Assembly: GCA_964468125.1 (NCBI GenBank)
Contig: CAYXVF010000101.1
Location: forward strand, 1 to 21,286
DNA from: CAYXVF01 sp964468125
GTDB taxonomy: Bacteria; Myxococcota; XYA12-FULL-58-9; CAYXVF01
Length of the DNA stretch: 21,286 nt
Direction: 5' to 3'
A program made the position numbers and the translations under genes. Positions 1-7,163 of the stretch are shown piece by piece (positions within the stretch are counted from its first letter, which is position 1; every line of letters begins with the position of its first letter). Under the pieces are notes generated by a model. That model made no database searches, was not told where the DNA came from, and saw only the letters and a program-made list of their open reading frames with translations.

Positions 1-347
1 TAGCTAGGCAGCGGCTTCAGGAGGAGGCGCTCCTCGTTCTCAAAAACGAGAGACGGAACTTTTCCGGTCACTTCGTGAATCCGCTCGTTTGCAAACCGTG
101 CGTGCTTCCCCGACGCCTCGCGGACCACGGTGCGCATGTTGTCGAAGATCTCGATCTCAGTAGTCCCTCCAAAATGCTCTAGCCCGCGCTCGAAGGCGCG
201 CAGAACGCTTCCGAAGCTCTGACTGAGGGTGAATTCGAGGTAGAGATAGCGTGAGTGGCACAACACCATCACGAGCGCACTCACTCGGCTCAGTGGATCC
301 ACGAAATGATGAAGGATCTCGAGTTCAACAACGGCTTTGAAAGAGGC
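1..347 (-). pseudogene. IS21-family IstA transposase remnant (internally deleted)
   Basis: Read on the minus strand, one frame stays open from a TAG at 348-350 to the window edge but has no plausible start codon. Its translation has the typical IstA DDE-domain stretch LVMVLCHSRYLYLEF, then FERGLEHFGG and EIFDNMRTVV, where the D of FDN matches the second catalytic aspartate of the family. It then jumps to residues like those near the IstA C-terminus (FANERIHEVTG, then ENEERLLLKPLP). The N-terminal HTH, the first catalytic Asp and the segment with the catalytic Glu are missing, so the copy is truncated at its 5' end and internally deleted. An istB partner would lie beyond position 1 and cannot be seen. 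It starts about 30 bp after the last gene of the leftward photosynthesis operon. The family call rests on recalled motifs, not on a search. Confidence 0.75.
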
Positions 348-378
348 CTATTCGAGCCGCCCAACGGTGCGTGATTTT

Positions 379-642
379 TTACCTGAACCGTCGATAGACA
401 TCGACGAGGTGAATCGGTAGCGCGGCCGTGACCCAGGTCGCGGTGATGGTCCATGGTTCGTCGAGCAGGGCGCTGCGAGTGGCCATCATTAGACAGGCCC
501 CCGCGCCGAGCTGGAAGGCGACGTCCCCAACGCTCAGCCCCGCCCCGATACGACGAGCGATCACAACGAGGGCGATCGCCTCGACGAACACGGAGCCGAC
601 GATCGCGAGCAGTATGCGACCGCTCTCGAACCATTCGGCCAT
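379..642 (-). CDS. Small three-helix membrane protein of unknown function
   Basis: I do not recognise this 87-residue protein. It has three hydrophobic segments (about residues 9-29, 38-58 and 64-83), a short charged loop DEPW between the last two, and a basic tail (VYRRFR). It is therefore probably an inner-membrane protein without large soluble parts. A TTG start at 693 would add 17 arginine-rich residues, but ATG at 642 is preferred because a weak GAGAAG lies 6 nt upstream and the hydrophobic segment then begins near the N-terminus. It follows bchP by 54 bp on the same strand and is the last gene of the aerR-ppsR-bchG-bch2-bchP unit. Its place suggests a link to pigment metabolism or complex assembly, but this is inference. 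It is a real gene more likely than not: the hydrophobic pattern is orderly and the overlapping frames look like noise. Confidence 0.65.
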   Translation of the reverse strand: MAEWFESGRILLAIVGSVFVEAIALVVIARRIGAGLSVGDVAFQLGAGACLMMATRSALLDEPWTITATWVTAALPIHLVDVYRRFR

Positions 643-696
643 GCGCGCTTCTCGGAGTCGGGTCTGTTCGCCCGGGGCACTGTCTCGGCACAACCC

Positions 697-1881
697 CTAG
701 GGTGCGACCAATCCCATTAAGTGGGCCATATCCTTGAAGAAGATCCGTACGTGCGCACCTGGTTTCGCGCGCACGAGCTCTTTGTTCATGTACGCCTGCC
801 AGGTGAGCTCCTGGACGTCTGGATCTTTGCAGATGCTGACGAAACGCTCGCGGCGTTTGTCCGTTTTGTACCAGAAGCGCTGCATGATCCCGAGGACCCA
901 GAACACGCGGCCGTGGTGCTTCATGAACTTCTTGCGTGCGTGCTTGAGCGCTTTTGGATTTTCACTTTCGAGAAAAGCCAAACCCGCTTCCGCTGCGCAG
1001 CTTCCGCCGAACATGGCGTAATAAATCCCCTCGCCCGAGGCCGGAGCGACGACACCCGCAGCATCGCCCGCGAGGATCACGTCTCGACCGTTGTCCCACT
1101 TCTTGCGAGGCTTCATCGGAATGGGTGCACCCTCGACGCGGATCGTTTTGGCATCGGTGAGACCTGCCGCGGCTCGTAAGTCGCGAACTGAGGTTTTCAT
1201 CGACAGGCCTTTCAACGCAGTGCCGGTCCCGATGCTGGCGGTTCCGCCGTGGGGGAATACCCAGCCATAAAAGTCCGGACTCACCGAACCCTTATAGATC
1301 ACGTCGCAGCGCCCGCTGTCGTAGAGCTCGTTCAACTCTGTCGGCGCCTCGACGATCTCGTGATACGCAGACACGCAAGGAACGGGCGGTCCACCGATCA
1401 AGTGTTTTGCGACCTGCGACTTCGCGCCATCTGCACCAATGATCAGGCGGGTCCGGACTCTGACCTCGCGGCTCTCGTCATCCGGGCAGTAGACGACGAC
1501 TGCGGTGCCGTCTTCATCGCGCTCGGTATGCAGGTACTTGCCGTCGCGTCGGCAGGCTCCAGCCTCAGCGGCTCTGATCCGCAGAAATTCGTCAAAGACC
1601 TCGCGGTTGACCATGCCCACATATCCGCCGTCGATCGGCATGTCGACCTTACGGTCGGATGGGGAAATCATGCGTGCCGATGAGATCCTAGCGCACAAGA
1701 GCGACTGCGGGATGTCGTAGTCGCGGATCAATCGCGGTGGAATGGCGCCGCCGCAGGGCTTAATCCGCCCCGGCTTGTCGAGCAGCAACACGTTGCTACC
1801 CTTGAGTGCCATCTCGTGGGCCGCGGTGGAGCCCGCTGGCCCTCCGCCAATGACAACCACATCGAAGTTTTCCGTACTCAT
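697..1881 (-). CDS. bchP: Geranylgeranyl (bacteriochlorophyll) reductase BchP
   Basis: BchP is a flavoprotein that reduces three double bonds of the geranylgeranyl tail of bacteriochlorophyll, using NADPH, to give the phytyl tail. The 394-residue length is usual for the family. The FAD-binding GGGPAG motif is at residues 12-17, a GADGAKS motif at 149-155, and the second FAD motif GDAAG at 272-276, followed by PASGEGI. The CGGAIPPR segment at 43-50 is also typical of this reductase group. The ATG at 1881 overlaps the stop of the upstream bch2 gene (ATGA), and a strong AGGAGGAAA stretch (complement of 1888-1896) lies in front of it. It acts after BchG, which is encoded two genes upstream in the same operon. 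Confidence is high. Confidence 0.96.
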   Translation of the reverse strand: MSTENFDVVVIGGGPAGSTAAHEMALKGSNVLLLDKPGRIKPCGGAIPPRLIRDYDIPQSLLCARISSARMISPSDRKVDMPIDGGYVGMVNREVFDEFLRIRAAEAGACRRDGKYLHTERDEDGTAVVVYCPDDESREVRVRTRLIIGADGAKSQVAKHLIGGPPVPCVSAYHEIVEAPTELNELYDSGRCDVIYKGSVSPDFYGWVFPHGGTASIGTGTALKGLSMKTSVRDLRAAAGLTDAKTIRVEGAPIPMKPRKKWDNGRDVILAGDAAGVVAPASGEGIYYAMFGGSCAAEAGLAFLESENPKALKHARKKFMKHHGRVFWVLGIMQRFWYKTDKRRERFVSICKDPDVQELTWQAYMNKELVRAKPGAHVRIFFKDMAHLMGLVAP

Positions 1882-3224
1882 GATCCATTTCCTCCTGCAG
1901 ATGCGAGCGTCAGTGCGCCCGTGGTTTTGAGTCGAACGTCATTTAGGTGGACTGCCCGCTCCATCCGAGCGGCGTAGAGTCCGGCAGTGACGAAGATCAG
2001 CCCTTCAACCGCGAATACGATGGCGAACGGCAGCGCCCCGTCGCGGGTCGCGAGACCCACGACATCCAGGCTGGAGGCCCCAACGAAGCCTCCCAGTGCC
2101 GTACCGACCGCCTGTGCGGCTCCCCAAAGACCCATTCGGCTGCCTTCGCGGGCTTTCTCTCCTTCGCCTGCGAGCGTCATCATCCAACTGATCGCAGCGA
2201 TCGCAAAGACTCCGTTGAAGAACCCCAAGGCGATTACGTTCACTCGGAGCGGCCACTCCGGGATGAACGCTCCGAAGGCCAAACCCAGTAAGGCGCCTCC
2301 GGACATGATGCAGCCACTCACCGTCCACAATCGAATCGATCCGAAGCGCTCCGCGTGGCGACCGGCGAGCGCTCCAGCGAGCAGCATTCCAACGAATGCT
2401 CCTTGGTATTGACTGCTTGCGAGCGTAGTCGAGTCCCCAGGGCTCATGCCAAACACCTTCCCGGCAAAGGGCTCGAGGATGAGGTCTTGCATGCCGTAGG
2501 CGAGCATCGAGAACGCGACGAATATCGTAAACGCACGAGCTTTCGGGTCAGCCCATATCGCCGTAAAGACCTCCCGAAATGCTGGCCTCTCTGTCGTCGG
2601 TGCGCTGTGACCCACGTCGCGACCGAGCGCCTTCTCGACGCCGAGAATCGACAGGGTCGCGAGTACGAAGCAAAGGACGGCAACCCCCACGGTCACCGTC
2701 ACGAGGCGTGACATCGAGAACGGGTCGAGCAGCGCCCCCGTCACCCCGGTCGTCACGATGAAGCCAAAGATCATCATGAGCCACACGGTCGCAGCGGCTG
2801 CGGCGCGTCGGGTCGGGGCGACGCCCCATGCGAGCAGGGCCAGGAGGTTTGTGCCGGCGGCGCCCACGCCCACTCCGATCAAGAGGTAGCCGATGACGCC
2901 GACCCCGATGCCCCACGGGACAGACTCCGCGGCCAACCCGGTCGCGAACGCCGCGACGACGCTGCCGAGGGCGAGGACGAACATTCCACCGATGATCCAC
3001 GGCGTCCGGCGTCCGCCCACGTCCGCACCGTAGCCCCAACGCGGGCGGCTCAGCTGCACGACGTGGTGAATCGTGACGAGGGCACCGGGGATCGTCGCGG
3101 CCAGAGCGAGCTCAACGGTCATGACCCGATTGAACACGGATAAGCAGAGAACCACGATCCCGCCGAGTGCGGTTTGCACTAGGCCCATGCGGACGATCAG
3201 GCTCCAAGCGCGTAGCCAGCTCAT
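1878..3224 (-). CDS. bch2: Bch2/Orf428-type PucC-family major facilitator protein
   Basis: This 448-residue, very hydrophobic protein has about 12 predicted membrane segments and the look of the PucC/LhaA/Bch2 branch of the major facilitator superfamily. Family marks include LNRVM-like NRVMTVELALAATIPGA near the start, a GYGADVGGRRTPWI loop, and DLILEPFAGKVFGMS in the middle, which matches the EPYGGDVLGLS stretch of LhaA elsewhere in this window. Members between bchG and bchP are called Bch2 or Orf428 and are thought to help deliver or insert bacteriochlorophyll during antenna assembly; a transport substrate is not proven. Its ATG directly follows the bchG stop codon (TAG-ATG, no gap), and its stop overlaps the bchP start, so translation is probably coupled along bchG-bch2-bchP. 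Confidence 0.9.
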   Translation of the reverse strand: MSWLRAWSLIVRMGLVQTALGGIVVLCLSVFNRVMTVELALAATIPGALVTIHHVVQLSRPRWGYGADVGGRRTPWIIGGMFVLALGSVVAAFATGLAAESVPWGIGVGVIGYLLIGVGVGAAGTNLLALLAWGVAPTRRAAAAATVWLMMIFGFIVTTGVTGALLDPFSMSRLVTVTVGVAVLCFVLATLSILGVEKALGRDVGHSAPTTERPAFREVFTAIWADPKARAFTIFVAFSMLAYGMQDLILEPFAGKVFGMSPGDSTTLASSQYQGAFVGMLLAGALAGRHAERFGSIRLWTVSGCIMSGGALLGLAFGAFIPEWPLRVNVIALGFFNGVFAIAAISWMMTLAGEGEKAREGSRMGLWGAAQAVGTALGGFVGASSLDVVGLATRDGALPFAIVFAVEGLIFVTAGLYAARMERAVHLNDVRLKTTGALTLASAGGNGS

Positions 3225-4139
3225 CTAAAGCACCCCGAGCGTTCGCACGGCCGTCGCGGCCACCATCATCCCTAGCACCGACAGCGGGATACCTGTGGCG
3301 TTGAACCAGACGTCTCTGCTCCTCGGGTCGCGCATGAAGACGATGCTCAACACGAGCTGCGCGCCGATGAAGGCCACGATGATCGCGGCGTGAATCGGTC
3401 GGTCCCACCACAGAAGCAGGGAAGCGACGACGATTTGTGGGACGACCATGACCGCGACGGCGAGCTTCGCGGCGGCCGAAACGCCGAGCTGCACCGGCAA
3501 GCTGCGCACTCCGAGCTTCCGGTCGCCTTCGAGCGCCTTGAAATCGTTCGTGATCAAGATCCCGAAGGCGCCAACGCCATAGAGCAGTGCGAGGCTCATG
3601 ATTTCGACGCGAGGGAAACTCACGGTCAGAACAGCCGCTCCTGTGAACCACGGCAGGCTCTCGTAGCTGAGGCCGACTGCCGTGTTGCCGAACCATCCAT
3701 TCGCCTTCAGTCGGAACGGGGGAGCGCTGTAGGCCCAAGCCAAGGCCATGCCGAGGCTGGCAGCCAAGAAGATCCAGATCCCGAGCGCGTACGCTACGAC
3801 CATCGAGAGAACGGTCCACAGTAGGGCGACATAAAGACCCCAGCGACCCGGGACGCGACCGGAAGGAATCGGACGCTTCGGCTCGTTGATCGCGTCGACG
3901 TGGCGGTCGAACCAATCGTTCACGGCCTGGCTCGTGCCGCAAACGAGCGGCCCAGCGAGCAGAATGGCGCCGAGTGCAAACGGCCAACGCTCAAACAGCG
4001 GCGCTCCCGCCGACACGAAGCCGCAGGCGAGTGCCCACATCGGCGGGAACCAGGTCACAGGCTTTAGGAGCTCGAGTACAGCCAATGGCTCAGGCAGCGC
4101 GCGTGTGGCCGTGTTCGTCGCGGAAGAAGCGACCTGCAT
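3225..4139 (-). CDS. bchG: Bacteriochlorophyll synthase BchG (UbiA family)
   Basis: BchG is a membrane prenyltransferase that esterifies bacteriochlorophyllide a with geranylgeranyl diphosphate. The 304-residue protein has both aspartate-rich motifs of the UbiA family: NDWFDRHVD at residues 74-82 followed by NEPKRPIPSGR, and NDFKALEGDRKLG at 198-210. The YSAPPFRLK stretch at about 137-145 is also typical of chlorophyll synthases. Roughly eight or nine hydrophobic helices are visible. The ATG at 4139 overlaps the TGA of ppsR (ATGA), and the gene ends directly against bch2. BchG, Bch2 and BchP thus form a tail-attachment and tail-reduction block under the same promoter as the regulators upstream. 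Confidence 0.96.
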   Translation of the reverse strand: MQVASSATNTATRALPEPLAVLELLKPVTWFPPMWALACGFVSAGAPLFERWPFALGAILLAGPLVCGTSQAVNDWFDRHVDAINEPKRPIPSGRVPGRWGLYVALLWTVLSMVVAYALGIWIFLAASLGMALAWAYSAPPFRLKANGWFGNTAVGLSYESLPWFTGAAVLTVSFPRVEIMSLALLYGVGAFGILITNDFKALEGDRKLGVRSLPVQLGVSAAAKLAVAVMVVPQIVVASLLLWWDRPIHAAIIVAFIGAQLVLSIVFMRDPRSRDVWFNATGIPLSVLGMMVAATAVRTLGVL

Positions 4140-5560
4140 CAGGATTCCTCTTCTTCGCTACTGCCGATCCTCGAGATCGAGTGACGGTGCAGCTTGGAGT
4201 AGAGGCTCTGCCGGCTCAAACCCAATATCTGGGCCGCAGAGGCACGATTGCCACCGCTCACCTCGAGTGCTGCTTCGATGCACAGCCGCTCGATGACATC
4301 GGTGGTTTCCCGAACGATCTCTTTGAGCGAGACGCGTCCTACCAGTCCGGTGATCTGTTGAACGGACTGCGGCAGGTCGCTCGTTGCAGGATCGAGAGCA
4401 GCGGTGGCTTGGATAGCCCGGATGATGAAGCCGAAGCACGGCTCCGATCCGTTCTTCGCGGCGACAGCAGAGATTTCGATCTGTTCGGTCACACCGAGCT
4501 CACCCTGAACCACCGTAGCGAAGTTTCGGATCGAACCATGATCGCGCAGGTTGGCCATCATGATGTTGAGGTCGACGCCCGGGCGACCGATCCAACGATC
4601 GAGTGGTTGGTCCAGAATTTGCGACTCCGTGGCGACCTGTACAAGGTCGTAGAACGCGAGATTCGCTTTGATGACGCGGCGCTCATCATTGATGACGACA
4701 AACGAATCGGGGAGGCTCTCGAGTACTTCGAGGAGCCGAGATTCCTCTCCAGAGCTCGAAGCGACAGGGCGTCCTTGGCGATGCCCGAGGCGGATCAGAT
4801 AATAGGCGCTGATCCCCTGACGAAACACGGTGGCGGAGACCGTGACGTCTTCCTCGCCTCGGGCGAGTTTGGCGTTCACTTCGGGAGCGCTCCCCGTGCG
4901 ACTCGTGTGCGTACTCTTCAAGAGCTCGCTCACGATCTCGACGCTCGGGGCGTCGAAGATCGCGCTGAGGGGCTTTCCATCCATGCGCTCGCGACCGCGC
5001 ATGGCGAGCTCGAGCGCAGCTGGATTGGCTTCAGCGACCCGTTGATTCGATGCGTCGATGATCAGCACCGCTTCCGATGAAATCTGGAACAGGAGGCGGT
5101 AGCGCGTCTCTGCGCTTCGAAGGCGCGCATACTCGCGCTCCATCGATTGCTGGGCGTTCATCAGCTGCTGCTGTAAGTTCGCAACCGTCCCGAGCTCGCG
5201 TCCAATGGCGAGGATCTGACCTTCTTTCCCCAAGGCCATTGCGGAGTAGCGCACGGGAAAATCGTCGAGCCCTTCGTATCGATGATTGATCTCGCGAGAG
5301 CGGACGTGTTTGTCGTCGCGCACTTCTTGAAGCAGCGACTCGACTTTCGGCCGACTGTCACTGGCGACTGTCTCAATCCATTCCCGACCAACCCATCCGA
5401 GAAAGCGCGGGTCGTTGCGGTGAGACGGATTGATCGACACGTCGTGAATGACGCCGTCGGGGTTGAGGATCAAAGCGATGTCCGTAGACGACGCGATCAC
5501 CTCCGCAACGACCTTACGGTCGAGGGCTCCCAAGGAATCTTCGGAGAGCATACCGTGCAC
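4139..5560 (-). CDS. ppsR: Photosynthesis repressor PpsR/CrtJ (PAS-PAS-Fis HTH)
   Basis: PpsR (CrtJ) is the aerobic repressor of bch, crt and antenna genes and binds TGT-N12-ACA palindromes. The 473-residue protein shows an N-terminal PAS-like region (about 20-125), a glutamine-rich coiled linker (about 127-157, with NLQQQLMNAQQS), a PAS domain (about 152-262), another PAS domain (about 275-385) and a Fis-type helix-turn-helix (about 422-462, with NRASAAQILGLSRQSLYSKL). Cys427 sits in the HTH entry, like the redox-active Cys of CrtJ. The only other Cys is 375, and none lies near 250, where the Rhodobacter proteins have the disulfide partner. The start is GTG 5560, 10 nt after AGAGG; ATG 5551 is an alternative. 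It follows aerR by 5 nt, so regulator and antirepressor are co-expressed. Confidence 0.94.
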   Translation of the reverse strand: MHGMLSEDSLGALDRKVVAEVIASSTDIALILNPDGVIHDVSINPSHRNDPRFLGWVGREWIETVASDSRPKVESLLQEVRDDKHVRSREINHRYEGLDDFPVRYSAMALGKEGQILAIGRELGTVANLQQQLMNAQQSMEREYARLRSAETRYRLLFQISSEAVLIIDASNQRVAEANPAALELAMRGRERMDGKPLSAIFDAPSVEIVSELLKSTHTSRTGSAPEVNAKLARGEEDVTVSATVFRQGISAYYLIRLGHRQGRPVASSSGEESRLLEVLESLPDSFVVINDERRVIKANLAFYDLVQVATESQILDQPLDRWIGRPGVDLNIMMANLRDHGSIRNFATVVQGELGVTEQIEISAVAAKNGSEPCFGFIIRAIQATAALDPATSDLPQSVQQITGLVGRVSLKEIVRETTDVIERLCIEAALEVSGGNRASAAQILGLSRQSLYSKLHRHSISRIGSSEEEES

Positions 5561-5565
5561 GGAAG

Positions 5566-6456
5566 TCAGACCTCTCTCGAGGTGGCGTTGAGGAGCGCTA
5601 GCTCTGTGACGCGAACGACCGCGGCGCTGACGGCGTCGAGCGCAGTGCGCCCTGTTTCGTCAGCACCGAGCTTCGCAACCAAGCTCGGGTCTTCTAACAC
5701 GCAGTTGCCGCCGACCATGATGATCAGGTGCTCGTTGATCGATTCCTCCCGAAGCCGCTTGACCAACGTCTGCAAGGGCTCGATGGAGCGGGAATCGGCG
5801 ATGCTAAAGCCTAGTAGCGCGACGTATTCATTGCGGACGAGCTCCAGGAGATCGAGCTCCTGGCTAACTGCAGCACCGATGACGTCCCATCCGGCGCGTC
5901 GAAAGAACTCCTCGAGCAAGATCAAGCCAAAGACGTGCTGATCGCCGGGCGCTGGCGCCAGAACCGCGCGATGTCCGCTGCCGCCGAAACGCTGATCCAG
6001 CTCGAAAGTCGGAGCGAGCTCGCGCACGAGCTGCTGCAAATGGGTCAGACCGATCGTAACGTCAGTAAAGCTCGCTTCATCTGTCTCCCAGAGCGTACCC
6101 AGGTGGTGCGCTGCAGGGGCCAGTAGGTCGAGAAAGATCGTTTCGATCGCGATGCCTCTGCCTCGCAGCGGAGCGATGAACTCGAGCGCAGATCCATTGG
6201 TCGGCCTCAAAAGACGCTCCACGAACGCCAACAGGTCGAGTTCTCCGGAGACGACGATCTCCGCCGACAGGGTGACGGGCTGTGCTCCGTCGAGTGCTGG
6301 GGTCCCGTCCAGGGTCTGTGGTCGTTCCAAACCCGGCGACCCGTCCATCCTGTGCGCCAGCATGAGTCTCGGAATGATCTCAGCCTGGATTGTCCGGGTC
6401 AGATCCTTTCGCTGGCGAGCACGTTCATCCCCGTCGTTTTTGCTGCCCGACGCCAT
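5566..6456 (-). CDS. aerR: AerR/PpaA cobalamin-binding antirepressor
   Basis: AerR/PpaA proteins bind cobalamin and modulate PpsR/CrtJ in response to light and oxygen. The C-terminal half of this 296-residue protein is a B12-binding fold: the axial-ligand motif DxHxxG appears as D172-Q-H174-V-F-G177, followed by GFSIADS at 216-222 and MVGGN at 247-251. The preceding helical part (about 75-150) has LGTLWETDEASFTDVTIGL, typical of this family's cap domain. The N-terminus is charged and has a short low-complexity stretch with repeated LDG (about 40-60). The frame is open further upstream, but ATG 6456 is chosen because AAGGGGGAG lies just in front of it and the upstream residues look non-coding. 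It is the first gene of the leftward operon, directly before ppsR, and faces bchF across the divergent regulatory region. Confidence 0.92.
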   Translation of the reverse strand: MASGSKNDGDERARQRKDLTRTIQAEIIPRLMLAHRMDGSPGLERPQTLDGTPALDGAQPVTLSAEIVVSGELDLLAFVERLLRPTNGSALEFIAPLRGRGIAIETIFLDLLAPAAHHLGTLWETDEASFTDVTIGLTHLQQLVRELAPTFELDQRFGGSGHRAVLAPAPGDQHVFGLILLEEFFRRAGWDVIGAAVSQELDLLELVRNEYVALLGFSIADSRSIEPLQTLVKRLREESINEHLIIMVGGNCVLEDPSLVAKLGADETGRTALDAVSAAVVRVTELALLNATSREV

Positions 6457-6607
6457 AGACTCCCCCTTCTCTCTTCGAGTGGAGCGAGGTGTCCGGCGTA
6501 CGCTCCGCGTCGCGCTGGGCCCATGAAAACAGTCACTTGTAAGCGTCGATCTCAAGCAGATTCCTAAGCACGGGTCAGAGTGTTCACGTCGAGTTCTACC
6601 TCTACAA

Positions 6608-6636
6608 CTGATAGTGTAAAGAAGTCCAGACGTCAA
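6608..6636 (-). promoter_or_regulatory. Candidate sigma70-type promoter of the aerR-ppsR-bchG-bch2-bchP operon
   Basis: On the minus strand, TTGACG (complement of 6631-6636) is followed after 17 bp by TATCAG (complement of 6608-6613). These match 5 of 6 and 4 of 6 positions of the sigma70 consensus. Transcription would start near 6601 and leave a leader of about 145 nt before the aerR ATG. The -35 box is the left arm of the palindrome described at 6631-6648. This is a prediction from sequence only. Confidence 0.45.
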
Positions 6637-6648
6637 TTGAACTTGACA
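6631..6648. promoter_or_regulatory. Candidate PpsR/CrtJ operator in the aerR-bchF divergent region
   Basis: The segment CGTCAATTGAACTTGACA fits the PpsR consensus TGT-N12-ACA with one mismatch (first T is C), and its core is a perfect inverted repeat, GTCAA-N6-TTGAC (6632-6647). A second near-match, TGT-N12-ACG, lies next to it at 6615-6632, also with one mismatch, so the two could be occupied together. PpsR is known to bind such sites in pairs. The palindrome covers the -35 boxes of both predicted divergent promoters, so one bound tetramer could silence both operons. PpsR itself is encoded in the leftward operon, which would make this autoregulatory. Confidence 0.55.
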
Positions 6649-6672
6649 CTTTCTCCCATCGCAGTTTATTAG
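6643..6672 (+). promoter_or_regulatory. Candidate sigma70-type promoter of the bchF superoperon
   Basis: A perfect TTGACA at 6643-6648 is followed after 18 bp by TATTAG at 6667-6672 (4 of 6 matches to TATAAT). The start point would be near 6679, almost at the second ATG of bchF (6681), so the message may be leaderless or nearly so. No Shine-Dalgarno sequence is visible before either bchF ATG, which agrees with this. The TTGACA is also the right arm of the PpsR-like palindrome. Confidence 0.45.
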
Positions 6673-6674
6673 AA

Positions 6675-7163
6675 ATGTCTATGAGCACTCCTCTCTACAC
6701 CGACGAGCAACGGAGAAGGCGCGACAGCAGCCGCTGGACGCTGGTTCAGGGGATTTTAGCCCCGATTCAGTTTCTTGTATTTGGCGTGAGCCTGGGCTTG
6801 GTCGTGTACTACCTCGTGACAGGCGAGGCCTACACAGCCGCCACCGCGTCCATCATCGCCAAGACCTTCATCCTGTACGCGATCATGGTCACAGGGTCGA
6901 TCTGGGAGAAGGTGGTCTTCGGCGTCTATCTCTTTGCGAAGCCGTTCTTTTGGGAGGACGTCTTCAGCATGTTGGTGCTCGCGCTCCACACCATTTATCT
7001 TTACGTACTAATAGCGGGCACCGCGGACCCACGCACCGAGATGCTCATCGCGCTCGCCGCGTACTCCTCCTACGTCATCAACGCCGGACAATTCATCCTG
7101 AAACTGCGAGCCGCTCGCCGGCAGGACCCTGTGGGCCAGAACTTGGCAGAGATGGCGTCATGA
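6675..7163 (+). CDS. bchF: 3-vinyl bacteriochlorophyllide hydratase BchF
   Basis: BchF adds water to the 3-vinyl group of (bacterio)chlorophyllide to give the 3-hydroxyethyl form on the way to bacteriochlorophyll a. The 162-residue protein is a small polytopic membrane enzyme with hydrophobic stretches at about 23-49, 56-74, 93-116 and 121-144. The family's conserved segments GSIWEKVVFG (74-83) and FFWEDVFSM (91-99) are intact. Two in-frame ATGs, at 6675 and 6681, could serve as start; neither has a ribosome binding site, and 6681 lies about where transcription is predicted to begin. It is the first gene of the rightward superoperon, and its stop overlaps the bchN start (ATGA at 7160). Confidence 0.95.
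   Translation: MSMSTPLYTDEQRRRRDSSRWTLVQGILAPIQFLVFGVSLGLVVYYLVTGEAYTAATASIIAKTFILYAIMVTGSIWEKVVFGVYLFAKPFFWEDVFSMLVLALHTIYLYVLIAGTADPRTEMLIALAAYSSYVINAGQFILKLRAARRQDPVGQNLAEMAS

Noticed and set aside
370..381. Run of six T (375-380) after puhE-unrelated sequence, resembling the tail of a terminator.
   Set aside because: No preceding stem is visible and the T-run points the wrong way for the leftward operon that ends here.
1249..1683. Long open frames opposite bchP, and similar ones opposite bch2, bchG, ppsR, bchB, bchH and acsF.
   Set aside because: They are antisense shadows in G+C-rich genes; their translations are rich in Arg, Ser or Pro without family features, and the sense genes are certain.
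3974..5080. A 368-codon plus-strand frame opposite ppsR and the start of bchG.
   Set aside because: It lies antisense to two clear genes, crosses their boundary, and its translation shows no recognisable domain.
6493..6560. Further PpsR consensus sites (TGT-N12-ACA) in the aerR leader.
   Set aside because: The TGT triplets at 6490 and 6538 have no ACA at the required distance.
6950..7159. Upstream extension of the bchN frame through bchF.
   Set aside because: It overlaps the conserved part of bchF in another frame, and BchN proteins begin at the position encoded by ATG 7160.
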